In this document: one piece after another, positions 1 to 10,002 of the stretch
Numbering within the stretch: the stretch's first letter is position 1
How the letters are laid out: every line of letters starts with the position of its first letter
NCBI GenBank assembly: GCA_016125555.1
Contig: WGLN01000009.1
Span: 1 to 64,000 of the forward strand
From: Porphyrobacter sp.
GTDB taxonomy: Bacteria; Pseudomonadota; Alphaproteobacteria; Sphingomonadales; Sphingomonadaceae
Direction: 5' to 3'
DNA length: 64,000 nt
The notes under the pieces: generated by a model
Databases searched by the model: none
What the model was told of the DNA's origin: nothing
Seen by the model: the letters and a program-made list of their open reading frames with translations, nothing else
Made by a program: the position numbers and the translations under genes

Positions 1-1336
<1,336 letters not shown>

Positions 1337-1362
1337 GCGCGTGCAGTCCTCTTGCGAAGCTT

Positions 1363-1391
1363 CGATAAGGTAATTGCTTGGGCCTCGACAA
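1363..1391 (-). promoter_or_regulatory. possible sigma-70 promoter of the atp operon
   Basis: Read on the minus strand, TTGTCG (1386-1391) and TTATCG (1363-1368) are separated by 17 bases, about 27 bases upstream of the atpH GTG. The -35 is good and the -10 mediocre. This is a match by eye only. Confidence 0.3.
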
Positions 1392-1544
1392 TCAGGGCGA
1401 GCGCAGGGGCTGCCCGCAAGGCTGGCGCGCGCCTAGCAACAGATTTCCGTTCCTGCAAGCCGATGGACGGGATTCTCTGGACAGCAGCGCGCGGGGACGA
1501 CAGATTGCCCCGCAGAGGCGGCAATCGCCCGAGGGAGAGGACCC

Positions 1545-2372
1545 ATGGAAATGACCCCCATGGCCCCGCGCTGCGGGGTCGAGATCGCGGGCGTGTCGCT
1601 GAAGGATTGCAGCGATGCCGAGATGGCGGCAATCAAGCAGGCGATCTGGGAACACGGCGTCGCGGTGCTGCGCGACCAGGACTTCTCGCCAGAGGATCAC
1701 ATCGCCTTCGGCAAGCGCTGGGGCGGGATCGACCTCAACAACTACTTCCCCTTGGACCCGCGCTGGCCCGAGATCGCGCTGGTCGCCAAGGCGCCCGAGC
1801 AGACCACCAATATCGGCGGGGCGTGGCACACCGATCATTCCTACGACCAGATCCCGGCGATGGGCTCGATCCTGGTTGCGCGCGTGCTTCCGCCGGCCGG
1901 GGGCGACACGCTGTTCGCGCACATGGGCGCCGCCTATGACGACCTCGACGACGAGACCAAGGCCGCAATCGCAGGGCTCAGCGCCTTCCACACCGCCGAT
2001 CATGTCTACAAGGAGGGCGGTCTCTATGCGCAGACCGATCAGGGCAAGGCGCTGCGCGGACAGGAGCTCAGGACCGGGGCGATCCATCCGGTGGTGATCC
2101 GCCACCCGATGACGGGGCGCAAGCTGCTCTACGTCAACGGTGCCTTCACGATCAATTTCGTGGGCCAGACCCGCGAGGAGAGCCTGCCGCTGCTCGGCAA
2201 GCTGCTCGCCGCGGCGCTGCGGCCCGACAACCAGTGCCGGGTGGTGTGGAAGCCGGGCACGGTGGCGATCTGGGACAACCGCACGACCTGGCACAACGCG
2301 CTCAACGACTACCAAGGTCACGCGCGTGAGATGCATCGCATCACCCTGTCGGGCGAGGAACTGGCGGCGTAG
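1545..2372 (+). CDS. TauD/TfdA-family Fe(II)/2-oxoglutarate dioxygenase
   Basis: 275 residues, the normal size for TauD/TfdA enzymes, which hydroxylate a small substrate (taurine, aryloxyacids, carnitine precursors and others) using Fe(II), O2 and 2-oxoglutarate. The iron facial triad can be placed at H95 and D97 (AWHTDHSY) and H250 (TWHNALNDY). The 2-oxoglutarate arginine is R261 or R265 near REMHRITL. The ATG follows a GGGAGAGGA ribosome site. No transporter or sulfur-metabolism gene adjoins, so the substrate cannot be named. Divergent from atpH. Confidence 0.85.
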   Translation: MEMTPMAPRCGVEIAGVSLKDCSDAEMAAIKQAIWEHGVAVLRDQDFSPEDHIAFGKRWGGIDLNNYFPLDPRWPEIALVAKAPEQTTNIGGAWHTDHSYDQIPAMGSILVARVLPPAGGDTLFAHMGAAYDDLDDETKAAIAGLSAFHTADHVYKEGGLYAQTDQGKALRGQELRTGAIHPVVIRHPMTGRKLLYVNGAFTINFVGQTREESLPLLGKLLAAALRPDNQCRVVWKPGTVAIWDNRTTWHNALNDYQGHAREMHRITLSGEELAA

Positions 2373-2385
2373 CTTCGGCGAAACC

Positions 2386-2445
2386 CGCTGCGCTACTTGA
2401 GGCGTGTTTGTGCGCCTGTCGCTGCGCTACTTGAGGCGAGTTTGT
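2386..2445. repeat. 26-bp near-perfect direct repeat at the 3' end of the protease gene
   Basis: Copy 1 is 2386-2411 and copy 2 is 2420-2445, with a period of 34 bases. They share 25 of 26 bases (core CGCTACTTGAGGCG; one T/A difference). Copy 2 contains the last codons and the TAG stop of the minus-strand protease gene. Copy 1 lies just beyond that stop, so the 3' terminus of the gene appears to have been tandemly duplicated. Confidence 0.85.
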
Positions 2446-4016
2446 CCGGCGTCCGCCTTGGGGCTGCAACGGTAGACAAGCCGCTCATTGGGCGTGTCGG
2501 GCAGCAGCGCGACCAGCGCGGATTGCTGCTCGCCGAGCGTCCGCGCGGCGTCGCTCACCCCGCAGGCGGGCGGGGTGTATTGCGCCCGGGCCTCCAGCAC
2601 CCGGTCCATCGCCGACTTGCCCAGCAGGTAGCGATCGGTGCGGAAGGTGCGGGTGTCGGGGTCGTAGGAATTGACCGCCACCGCCGCCTCGTCCTCGAGC
2701 ACCAGCACCCGGCTCCAGGTCCCGTCGGCGGCGCGGCCATATTGCGTGCGGGTGTTGACGCAGCCGTCGGCGTGCCAGTCGAAGGCGACATCGTCGGTGC
2801 GCGCGGTGGTGACCCGGCTGCGTTCGGGAACCAGGGTGCAGATCAGCGCCCCGTCCGCCGCGAGCGCGGCACTACCCCCCGCGGCCCCGTCGGGGGTCTT
2901 GCCCTCCGCCTCGGCGATCGCCGAGGCGACCCTGTCCTCGATCGCCGCGAGGCCGGGGCGGGTGAGCCACAGCACCGCCGCGCCGACCAGCGAAAGCCCC
3001 GCCACCGCGGCGGCGATCGCGGCATGGCGCCGCCGCTCGGGATCGCGCCGCCACTGCACCGCCGCAGCGCCCGTGCCCGCCGCCAGCAGCAGCGCGATCA
3101 GCGCCAGCGCCATCGCGTTCTCGCGCGCCTCGAGCACCGCCATCTGCGCCTCGAGCCGGGCGCGCTCGCGCACCTCCCCGGTGCGCGCCGCACGCGCCGC
3201 GAGCCGCTCGCGCGCGGCTTCCTGCTCGGCCTCGAGCCGCTGGCGCTCCTCGGTGTTGAGGTCCTCGATCGAGCGGCAGGGCAGGGCGTTGATCGTCGGT
3301 TCGACCCCGTTGGCGCGCAGGAACGGCACGAGCTCGCGCATCGACACCGCGAAGTAGAACTCCGCGTCCCCGCTGTCCGAATCCGCGCCGAAGGAGTTGA
3401 CCCCGAGCACCCGCCCGCAGGCATCGAGCAGCGGCCCGCCCGAATTGCCGCGCGCGATCGGCGCGGTGTGGAGCAGCGTGTCGAACTGCCGGCTGGGCCG
3501 CTCGCCGGACAGGAAGCCGCGGCTTTTCACCGGCGGCTGCGCGCGGAAGATGTCGGACATATCAAGCCCTTGGGCAAGATCGACGTTCATCGGGTAGCCG
3601 ACCGCCGAAACCTCGCCGAGATCGGGCATCGCGCCGCCTGCCAGCGTCAGCGGGGGCAGGCGCAGGGCTCCCTTGGCGATCTCGATCAGCGCGAGATCGT
3701 TGCGGGGCGAGACCGCCACCACCCGCGCGAAGGTGCCGCCTTCGCCCTCGCTCGGCACCACCGCGATCCGCAGCGTGTCGTCCTGCAGCGCTTCCTGGAT
3801 GACATGGGCATTGGTGACGATCCGCGTCGGCGAGACGGCAAAGCCGCTGCCGTGGCTGATCGGCACCGGCTCCCCGCTGCGGTCCCCGATCAGCACCACC
3901 CGCACCACGCCGCGCGCGGCCGCGTCGATATCGGCCGGATCGGCGGCGGCAGGAGCGGCGACAAGCGCCGACAGGGCGAGGACAAGCGGCGCGAGCGCGC
4001 GGAGAAGGCGGAGCAT
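2427..4016 (-). CDS. secreted trypsin-like serine protease with C-terminal membrane anchor
   Basis: 529 residues. A signal peptide (about 1-25, ending APAAA) precedes a chymotrypsin-fold S1/S1C domain with catalytic H71 (TNAHVIQEA), D107 (RNDLALIEI) and S192 (ARGNSGGPLLD). Next come an Arg/Glu-rich predicted coiled coil (about 255-300), two hydrophobic helices (about 302-320 and 332-350) and a 180-residue C-terminal domain I do not recognise. There is no PDZ domain, unlike DegP. The topology suggests a periplasmic protease linked through the membrane to a second domain. It converges on the dioxygenase gene. The stop lies inside a duplicated 26-bp repeat. Confidence 0.85.
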   Translation of the reverse strand: MLRLLRALAPLVLALSALVAAPAAADPADIDAAARGVVRVVLIGDRSGEPVPISHGSGFAVSPTRIVTNAHVIQEALQDDTLRIAVVPSEGEGGTFARVVAVSPRNDLALIEIAKGALRLPPLTLAGGAMPDLGEVSAVGYPMNVDLAQGLDMSDIFRAQPPVKSRGFLSGERPSRQFDTLLHTAPIARGNSGGPLLDACGRVLGVNSFGADSDSGDAEFYFAVSMRELVPFLRANGVEPTINALPCRSIEDLNTEERQRLEAEQEAARERLAARAARTGEVRERARLEAQMAVLEARENAMALALIALLLAAGTGAAAVQWRRDPERRRHAAIAAAVAGLSLVGAAVLWLTRPGLAAIEDRVASAIAEAEGKTPDGAAGGSAALAADGALICTLVPERSRVTTARTDDVAFDWHADGCVNTRTQYGRAADGTWSRVLVLEDEAAVAVNSYDPDTRTFRTDRYLLGKSAMDRVLEARAQYTPPACGVSDAARTLGEQQSALVALLPDTPNERLVYRCSPKADAGQTRLK

Positions 4017-4100
4017 GGCGGCGCTTATAGCCGCTTTTTCGCGGCGTGCGAGTTTGAACGCAAGGATCGGGGATGCGAGGCGGCGATGGGTGTGGCAGAG

Positions 4101-4116
4101 TGTTTCACGTGAAACA
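4101..4116. other. parS: parS centromere site (perfect palindrome)
   Basis: TGTTTCACGTGAAACA is a perfect 16-bp palindrome matching the chromosomal ParB-binding consensus (TGTTNCACGTGAAACA). It lies 11 bases before the ada ATG, so it could be mistaken for an N-terminal extension of Ada encoding FHVKH. ParB loading here would help origin segregation and SMC recruitment. Confidence 0.9.
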
Positions 4117-4126
4117 TTTGCAGAAC

Positions 4127-5146
4127 ATGACTGACGAGGACCGCTGGCGCATCGTGCTTGCCAAGGACCGCCGCTTCGACGGCGCCTTCGTCACCGGGGT
4201 CCACTCGACCGGCATCTTCTGCCGCCCCTCGTGCCCGGCGCGCGCACCCTTGCGCAAGAACGTGCGCTTCTACGCGACCCCTGTCGAGGCCGCCGATGCA
4301 GGGCTAAGACCCTGTAAACGCTGCACTCCCGATGCGGTGAGCGCCGAAGAGGCCTGCGTGCTCGCCGCGATTGCCGCGATCCGGGAGCGGGGGCCGATGA
4401 CGCTCGCGGCGCTGGCCGATCTGACCGGCTACGCGCCTTCGCACTTCCAGCGCCTGTTCAAACGCACCGTCGGCATCTCGCCCGCGGCCTTCGCCCGCGC
4501 GTGCCGCGAGGAAGGCGTGCGCGCGGCGCTCGCAAGCGGCCTGGCGGTGACCGAGGCGCTCGCGAGCGCGGGCTACGGTGGCCCGAAACAGTTCTACACC
4601 GAGACGAAAGGCAGGCTGGGAATGACCCCGAGCGACTGGAGCAGGGGCGGCGCGGGCCGCGTGGTGCATTGGGCGGTGATGGCGACGACGCTGGGACCGA
4701 TGCTGGTCGCCGCGACCGACAAGGGCGTGTGCTGCCTCGCTTTCGGAGAGGGCGAGGCGGAACTGCGGGCGCGCTTCCCGCGCGCCGAACTGGTCCCTGC
4801 CGGCGAAGCTTTCCGCGACCTTTTCGCGCAGGTGCTGGACGCGGTCGAGCAGCCCGGGCGGGGCAGCGCGGCGATCCCGCTTGATGTGAAGGGCACCGCC
4901 TTCCAGCAGCGCGTCTGGGAGGAGCTGCGCCGCATCCCGCACGGGGAGACGCGCAGCTATGGCGAACTTGCGGCCGCGCTCGGCAACCCCAAGGCCAGCC
5001 GCGCGGTCGGCAGCGCGAACGGGGCCAACAACATTGCGGTGCTGATCCCCTGCCACCGCGTGATCGCCAGCGACGGGTCCCTCGGCGGCTATGCCTACGG
5101 ACTGGACATCAAGGCAGAGCTGTTGCGGCGCGAGGGCGCGGGCTGA
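4127..5146 (+). CDS. ada: Ada: bifunctional DNA-repair methyltransferase and transcriptional activator
   Basis: 339 residues, close to E. coli Ada (354). Domains in order: an N-terminal zinc/methylphosphotriester domain with Cys32 and Cys36 (GIFCRPSCPAR) and Cys63/Cys66 (RPCKRC); an AraC-type helix-turn-helix (about 80-165); and an O6-methylguanine methyltransferase domain with acceptor Cys309 (IPCHRV). It removes methyl groups from phosphotriesters and O6-methylguanine and, when methylated, activates the adaptive response. I chose the ATG at 4127 because the upstream in-frame extension encodes the parS palindrome. The gene is monocistronic; its stop abuts that of the convergent small membrane gene. 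Confidence 0.93.
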   Translation: MTDEDRWRIVLAKDRRFDGAFVTGVHSTGIFCRPSCPARAPLRKNVRFYATPVEAADAGLRPCKRCTPDAVSAEEACVLAAIAAIRERGPMTLAALADLTGYAPSHFQRLFKRTVGISPAAFARACREEGVRAALASGLAVTEALASAGYGGPKQFYTETKGRLGMTPSDWSRGGAGRVVHWAVMATTLGPMLVAATDKGVCCLAFGEGEAELRARFPRAELVPAGEAFRDLFAQVLDAVEQPGRGSAAIPLDVKGTAFQQRVWEELRRIPHGETRSYGELAAALGNPKASRAVGSANGANNIAVLIPCHRVIASDGSLGGYAYGLDIKAELLRREGAG

Positions 5147-5392
5147 TCAGCCCTCCGGCTCGCTGTCGCCGATCGGGGCGAAGGGCTCCGGTGCTGGGCT
5201 GGTATCGGGCGGGGTCTGGCCGACGCCGCGACCCTCGCCGGGGTTTTCGAGCACGATCGGGTCCTCGACACCCGCGCTGCGATCGCCCGAGGGGTTGAAG
5301 GCGACCACCACCACGAGGATCGCGACCACCACGATCAGCACCACCCAGATCCATTTCGAGCGCGATTCCTGCGGTTCGGGGGGCTGGGTCAT
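5147..5392 (-). CDS. small single-pass membrane protein, unknown function
   Basis: 81 residues: a short polar N-terminus, one strong transmembrane helix (about 13-33, WIWVVLIVVVAILVVVVAF) and a Pro/Glu-rich acidic tail. This suggests an inner-membrane protein with the acidic tail in the periplasm. No recognised domain. It is convergent with ada, with directly adjacent stops. The composition is convincing for a real gene, but the function is unknown. Confidence 0.65.
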   Translation of the reverse strand: MTQPPEPQESRSKWIWVVLIVVVAILVVVVAFNPSGDRSAGVEDPIVLENPGEGRGVGQTPPDTSPAPEPFAPIGDSEPEG

Positions 5393-5533
5393 GTCGGGTT
5401 ACCTCTCGCGTTGTTCGAACATCGCGCAAGGGGTCTGCGCCCTCGCGCCTTTCCCCTTCGAACAGGCAGCGAAGCGCCGGTGTTCCGTCAAGCAGGCCCG
5501 GTCGCGCGAGAGGTGCGACGGAGCGAGCCCTCA

Positions 5534-6169
5534 TCAATCGAGTTTGGGCGGCATCCCCGGCTCGCACTTGGCCATCGCTTGTCTGTACGCAGGCCGTTCG
5601 CCGATCCGCGCGAGGTATGCCTTGAGATTGGGCAGGTGGTCGATGGCCATGCCGCTCATCGCGCGGGAGGTGGTGAGCTGGAAGCCCATCATGATGTCTG
5701 CCGTGGTCAGCTGCCGCCCCCCGAAATAGTCCGCCTCGCCCAGCCGCTTCTCGACGATTGCCCAACCTTTGTGCACCCGGTCGGCAACAAAGGGCGGCAG
5801 TTCCTTGGCGCCCATGAATTGGGCAACCAGCGCCATCATCCCGTTCGTCATGAAGGTCGCATTGGCCCAGTGGTAGTAGAACAGGTGGTCGGCGAAATCG
5901 GGGTGGTCGGGGCCGGGGACGAGCGCGGTGCCGGGCGCGTATTTCGCGACGATCCAGTCGATGATCGCGCCGCTTTCGCCGAGCACGAAGTCGCCGTCGG
6001 TGATGACCGGGGCGATGCCCATCGGGTGCAGCGCCTTGTATTCGTCAGGCGCGAGCCGGTTGTCCGCGCGCCGGTCGTAGAGCTTGAGGTCGTATTCCAG
6101 CCCCAGCTCCTCGGCCAGCCAGACGATGCGCTCGGATTGCGACAGGCGCAGGTGGTGGATGGTCAGCAT
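5534..6169 (-). CDS. glutathione S-transferase family protein
   Basis: 211 residues with the usual two-domain GST layout. The thioredoxin-like N-terminus starts MLTIHHLRLSQSERIVWLAE, and the glutathione-binding segment MGIAPVITDGDFVLGESGAI holds the cis-Pro and the E-S pair. An all-helical C-terminal half follows. Conjugation or peroxidase substrates cannot be deduced. It lies 17 bases downstream of the photolyase gene on the same strand, so the two may be co-transcribed. Confidence 0.88.
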   Translation of the reverse strand: MLTIHHLRLSQSERIVWLAEELGLEYDLKLYDRRADNRLAPDEYKALHPMGIAPVITDGDFVLGESGAIIDWIVAKYAPGTALVPGPDHPDFADHLFYYHWANATFMTNGMMALVAQFMGAKELPPFVADRVHKGWAIVEKRLGEADYFGGRQLTTADIMMGFQLTTSRAMSGMAIDHLPNLKAYLARIGERPAYRQAMAKCEPGMPPKLD

Positions 6170-6186
6170 GGCGTCGGCTCTCCCGG

Positions 6187-7755
6187 TCAGTTGCGCGCCC
6201 AGCCTTCGCGCGCCGGCTCGAGCGAGTCGAGGAACTTTTCCGCGCTGTCCAGATATTCGGCTCTCTTCGCCTCGCCCATCCGGTCCCAGGTGGCGTAGAT
6301 GCGGCCGATGCGGTGGTTGCTCTCCAGCTCGCCGCGGTTCCGGTCCATGAAGTGCCAGTAGAGCGGATTGAAGGGGCAGGCGTCCTCGCCCGTCTTCTTG
6401 GACACCTTGTAGCGGCAGTCCCCGCAATAATCGGACATCTTGTTGATGTAGTTGCCCGAAGCCGCATAGGGCTTGGTCGCGAGCTTGCCGCCGTCGGCAT
6501 AGAGGATCATGCCTGCGACGTTGGGCAGCTCGACCCATTCATAGGCATCGGCATAGACGACCAGATACCAGTCGGCGACCGCCTGTGGATCGATCCCGGC
6601 GATCAGGCAGAAATTGCCGAGCACCATCAGCCGCTGGATGTGGTGCGCGTGGGCGTCCTCCCGCGTGGTGCGGATGCAGTCGGCAAGGCAGCGCATGTCG
6701 GTCTCGCCGGTCCAGAAGAATTCGGGGAGCGGGCGATGCGCGGCGAGTGCGTTGGCCTCGGCGAGGCCCGGCATGGCGTGCCAGTAGAAGCCGCGCACAT
6801 ATTCGCGCCAGCCGATGATCTGGCGGATGAAGCCCTCGACCGAATTCAATGGCGCGCGGCCTTCGCGGTATTCGGCCTCGGCACGCTCGCACAGTTCGAG
6901 CGGGTCAAGCAGGCCGCAATTGATGCTGGTCGAGAGCATCGAGTGGTAGAGATCGTCCTCGCCCGCCACCATCGCGTCTTGGTAGGGGCCGAACTTCGCC
7001 AGCCGCCGCGCGAAGAAGGCCTCGGCCGCCTCCAGCGCCTGTTCGCGGGTCACCGGCCAGCCGAAGGGTTCGAGATCGCCGAAGTGGTCGGCGAAACGTT
7101 CCCCGACCAGCGCGATGACCTCGCGGGTGATTTCGTCAGGGTCGAACTTGGGCGCGGGCGGTGCTTTCAACCCGTCCTTGGGTGGCTCGCGATTGTCCGC
7201 GTCGTAGTTCCACTCGCCGCCCTCCGGCTTGCCGTCCGCGCGCATCAGGAGGCCGGTCTTGCGGCGCATCTCGCGGTAGAAATACTCCATCGTCAGGTGC
7301 TTGCGGCCCTCGGCCCATTCGCGGAACTCGGCATGAGTGGCGATGAAGCGGGTGTCGGGGCAGATCGTCACGGGGCAGGGGAGGCGGCCTTCCCATTCGT
7401 CCATCGCGCGGGCCACGCGCCACTCGCCCGCCTCGGTCACGCGCACTTCGCTGGCCCCATGGCGCTCCACCGCGCGGGCGACCTCGCCGGTGAAGCTGCC
7501 GGTGTTCTGCGCGTCGCCTAACGCCACGTAATCGACCTGCCAGCCCTCGGCGCGCAGTGCTTCGGCGAAGTGCCGCATGGCCGCAAAGATCAGCACGATC
7601 TTCTGCTTGTGGTGCTTCACGTAAGTCGCCTCGTCCCACACCTCCATCATCAGGATCACGGCCTCGCCGGGGGAGAGGCTTTCGAGGCTGGAGAGATTGC
7701 GCGACAGCTGGTCGCCGAGGATCGGCACGAGAACGGGAGAGGTCATGGGGGGCAT
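6187..7755 (-). CDS. phrB: iron-sulfur photolyase/cryptochrome (FeS-BCP, PhrB-type (6-4) photolyase)
   Basis: 522 residues. The N-terminal part (VLVPILGDQLS onward) is the photolyase-related alpha/beta domain that binds antenna chromophore in this family. The C-terminal helical part binds FAD. The four [4Fe-4S] ligands of FeS-BCP proteins can be placed: one in DMRCLADC and three in the C-x2-C-x12-C pattern of CGDCRYKV...DACPFN. Family members such as Agrobacterium PhrB repair (6-4) photoproducts with light. The start could instead be the in-frame ATG three codons later; neither has a strong ribosome site. A GST gene follows. Confidence 0.9.
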   Translation of the reverse strand: MPPMTSPVLVPILGDQLSRNLSSLESLSPGEAVILMMEVWDEATYVKHHKQKIVLIFAAMRHFAEALRAEGWQVDYVALGDAQNTGSFTGEVARAVERHGASEVRVTEAGEWRVARAMDEWEGRLPCPVTICPDTRFIATHAEFREWAEGRKHLTMEYFYREMRRKTGLLMRADGKPEGGEWNYDADNREPPKDGLKAPPAPKFDPDEITREVIALVGERFADHFGDLEPFGWPVTREQALEAAEAFFARRLAKFGPYQDAMVAGEDDLYHSMLSTSINCGLLDPLELCERAEAEYREGRAPLNSVEGFIRQIIGWREYVRGFYWHAMPGLAEANALAAHRPLPEFFWTGETDMRCLADCIRTTREDAHAHHIQRLMVLGNFCLIAGIDPQAVADWYLVVYADAYEWVELPNVAGMILYADGGKLATKPYAASGNYINKMSDYCGDCRYKVSKKTGEDACPFNPLYWHFMDRNRGELESNHRIGRIYATWDRMGEAKRAEYLDSAEKFLDSLEPAREGWARN

Positions 7756-7781
7756 ACGCGCCGCCCCGCGCTTTGGTTTCG

Positions 7782-9947
7782 TCAGACGAAGGAATAGGGG
7801 TCGATGTCCACCCCCACCCGCACGCCGGGCGCGAAGGCGACGCTCCCGATCCAGTCCCTCAGCACGGCTTGCAGGTTGGCGCTCCGCCGCGCGTTCACCA
7901 GAAAGCGGTAGCGGTAGCGCCCGCGCAGCAGGGCGAGCGGGGCGGGGGCGGGGCCGAGGATCTGCACGTCCTCGAGCCGCGGGCGCACGTCGCCCAATCG
8001 CACCGCCGCCTCGCGCGCTTCCTTCTCGTCTTCGGAGGACAGGATGATCGCCGCCCAGCGTCCGAAGGGCGGCGCGCCCGCGCTGCGGCGGCCTTCGGTC
8101 TCGGCGGCGTAGAAGGCGTCGCGGTCGCCGTCGGCGAGCGCAGCGATGACGGGCGCGTCGGGGTGGCGGGTCTGGATCAGCACCTCGCCCGGCTTCGCCC
8201 CGCGCCCGGCGCGGCCAGCGACCTGCGCGACCTGGCTATAGGTGCGCTCGGCGGCGCGCAGATCGCCGCCCTCAAGCCCGAGATCCGCATCGACCACGCC
8301 CACCAGCGTCAGCTCGGGGAAGTGGAAGCCTTTCGTCACCAGCTGCGTGCCGATGATGATGTCGATCGCCTTATTCTCGGCCTCGGCGATGAACTGCGCG
8401 GCGCGCTCGGGGGTGTTGAGCGTGTCCGAGGTGGCGAGCGCGATCCGCGCCTCGGGGAAAAGCCCTCGCACCTCGTCGGCGATACGCTCCACCCCCGGAC
8501 CGCAGGCGACGAGGCAATCGCCCTCGCTGCATTCGGGGCAGGCGTCGGGCACCCGCGTTTCGAAGCCGCAATGGTGGCAGGCGAGGCGGGCCGAGAGGCG
8601 GTGCTCGACCAGCCACGCGCTGCACGAGGGGCATTTGAAGCGGTGCCCGCAATTGCGGCACAGGGTCAGCGGGGCATAGCCGCGGCGGTTGAGGAACAGG
8701 AGGCTCTGCTCGCCCTTCTCCAGCCGGTCGCGCAAGCCCTCGATCAGCGGCCCGGCGAGCCAGCGCTGGCTGCCGGGCTTCTCTTGCGTCAGGTCGATGA
8801 GGCGCACTTGCGGCAGGCTCGCCCCGCCGAAGCGGCTCGGCAGGTCGAGCTTCTCGTAGATGCCCTGCGCCGCCATGTGCAGGCTTTCGAGCGCGGGCGT
8901 GGCGCTGGCGAGCACCACGGGGAGGCCTTCGAAGCGGGCGCGCATCACCGAGACGTCGCGGGCGTTGTAGCGCACCCCGTCGTCCTGCTTGAAGCTGACC
9001 TCGTGCGCCTCGTCGACCACGATGAGGCCAAGCTTGGCATAGGGCAGGAACAACGCCGAACGCGCGCCGACCACCACCTGCGCCGAACCATCGGCGATGG
9101 CCCGCCACGCGCGGCGGCGTTCGGTGCTCTTGAGCGAGGAATGCCACAGCACCGGCGCCGCGCCGAAACGGGCGGAAAAGCGCGCGAGGAAGTTTTCGGT
9201 CAGCGCGATCTCGGGCAGCAGCACAAGCACCTGATGGCCGCACCGCAGCGCCTCGGCGACGGGTTCGAAATAGGTTTCGGTCTTGCCCGAACCGGTCACC
9301 CCGTCGAGCAGGAACGGCGCGAACTTGCGCGCCCGCACGGCCGCCACCAGCCGCGCAGCGACAGCGGCCTGTTCGGGCGAGAGATCGGGCGGGGCGTGAT
9401 CGGGGTCGGCAGGGTCGTAGGGCCGGTCGATCGCGACGCTGACCGGCTCGATCACGCCCTGATTGACGAGGCCCCGCAGCACGCCCTCGGACACGCCGGC
9501 AATCCCCGCGAGCTCGCGGATCGTTCCCTGTTCGCCTTCGAGCGCCTCGATCGCGGCGAGGCGCTGCGCGGTCATGCGCTCGGGCGTGCCGCCCGACAGG
9601 CGGTATTCGGTCATCACAGCCGGGCCGCCCAGCGCGCCGCCGCTGGCGAGTGCCATGCGCGCGACGCTGGCGAGCGGGGCGCAGTAGTAGTCGGCGGTCC
9701 ATTCGATCAGCCGCCGCAGCGCCTCGGGCAGCGGGGGGACGGGCAGCACCTCGACAATCGGGCGCAGCCGTTCGAAGGCGATCGCGTCTCCCGGCAAGCG
9801 GCCTTCGTCCCACACGATGCCGGTCACCTTGCGCGGCCCCAGCGGGGCGATCACCACGCTGCCCGCCGGCGCCGCCACCCCGTCGGGCAGGCGGTAGTCG
9901 AGCGGGCCGAGGGCGGCGTTGAGGACGAGCAGGCGGACGCGGTTCAT
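7782..9947 (-). CDS. priA: primosomal protein N' (replication restart helicase)
   Basis: 721 residues. PriA recognises stalled or repaired forks and reloads the replicative helicase. Visible parts: the N-terminal DNA-binding domain (RLLVLNAALGPLDYRLP), Walker A (GVTGSGKTETYF), DEAH box (VVDEAHE), and the two zinc sites specific to PriA (CRNCGHRFKCPSC and CHHCGF with CPEC). The C-terminal domain ends DIDPYSFV. I chose the ATG at 9947, because the open frame upstream is not PriA-like. Head to head with the DUF4197 gene. Confidence 0.95.
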   Translation of the reverse strand: MNRVRLLVLNAALGPLDYRLPDGVAAPAGSVVIAPLGPRKVTGIVWDEGRLPGDAIAFERLRPIVEVLPVPPLPEALRRLIEWTADYYCAPLASVARMALASGGALGGPAVMTEYRLSGGTPERMTAQRLAAIEALEGEQGTIRELAGIAGVSEGVLRGLVNQGVIEPVSVAIDRPYDPADPDHAPPDLSPEQAAVAARLVAAVRARKFAPFLLDGVTGSGKTETYFEPVAEALRCGHQVLVLLPEIALTENFLARFSARFGAAPVLWHSSLKSTERRRAWRAIADGSAQVVVGARSALFLPYAKLGLIVVDEAHEVSFKQDDGVRYNARDVSVMRARFEGLPVVLASATPALESLHMAAQGIYEKLDLPSRFGGASLPQVRLIDLTQEKPGSQRWLAGPLIEGLRDRLEKGEQSLLFLNRRGYAPLTLCRNCGHRFKCPSCSAWLVEHRLSARLACHHCGFETRVPDACPECSEGDCLVACGPGVERIADEVRGLFPEARIALATSDTLNTPERAAQFIAEAENKAIDIIIGTQLVTKGFHFPELTLVGVVDADLGLEGGDLRAAERTYSQVAQVAGRAGRGAKPGEVLIQTRHPDAPVIAALADGDRDAFYAAETEGRRSAGAPPFGRWAAIILSSEDEKEAREAAVRLGDVRPRLEDVQILGPAPAPLALLRGRYRYRFLVNARRSANLQAVLRDWIGSVAFAPGVRVGVDIDPYSFV

Positions 9948-10002
9948 CGCCGGGTTATATGGGCGGCGGCATGAGGGTCCGGCAAGCTCGGAGACCCTGC
10001 CA

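Noticed and set aside
4073..4126. N-terminal extension of Ada encoding RVFHVKHLQN
   Set aside because: It is the translation of the parS palindrome; the Ada domain starts at ATG 4127.
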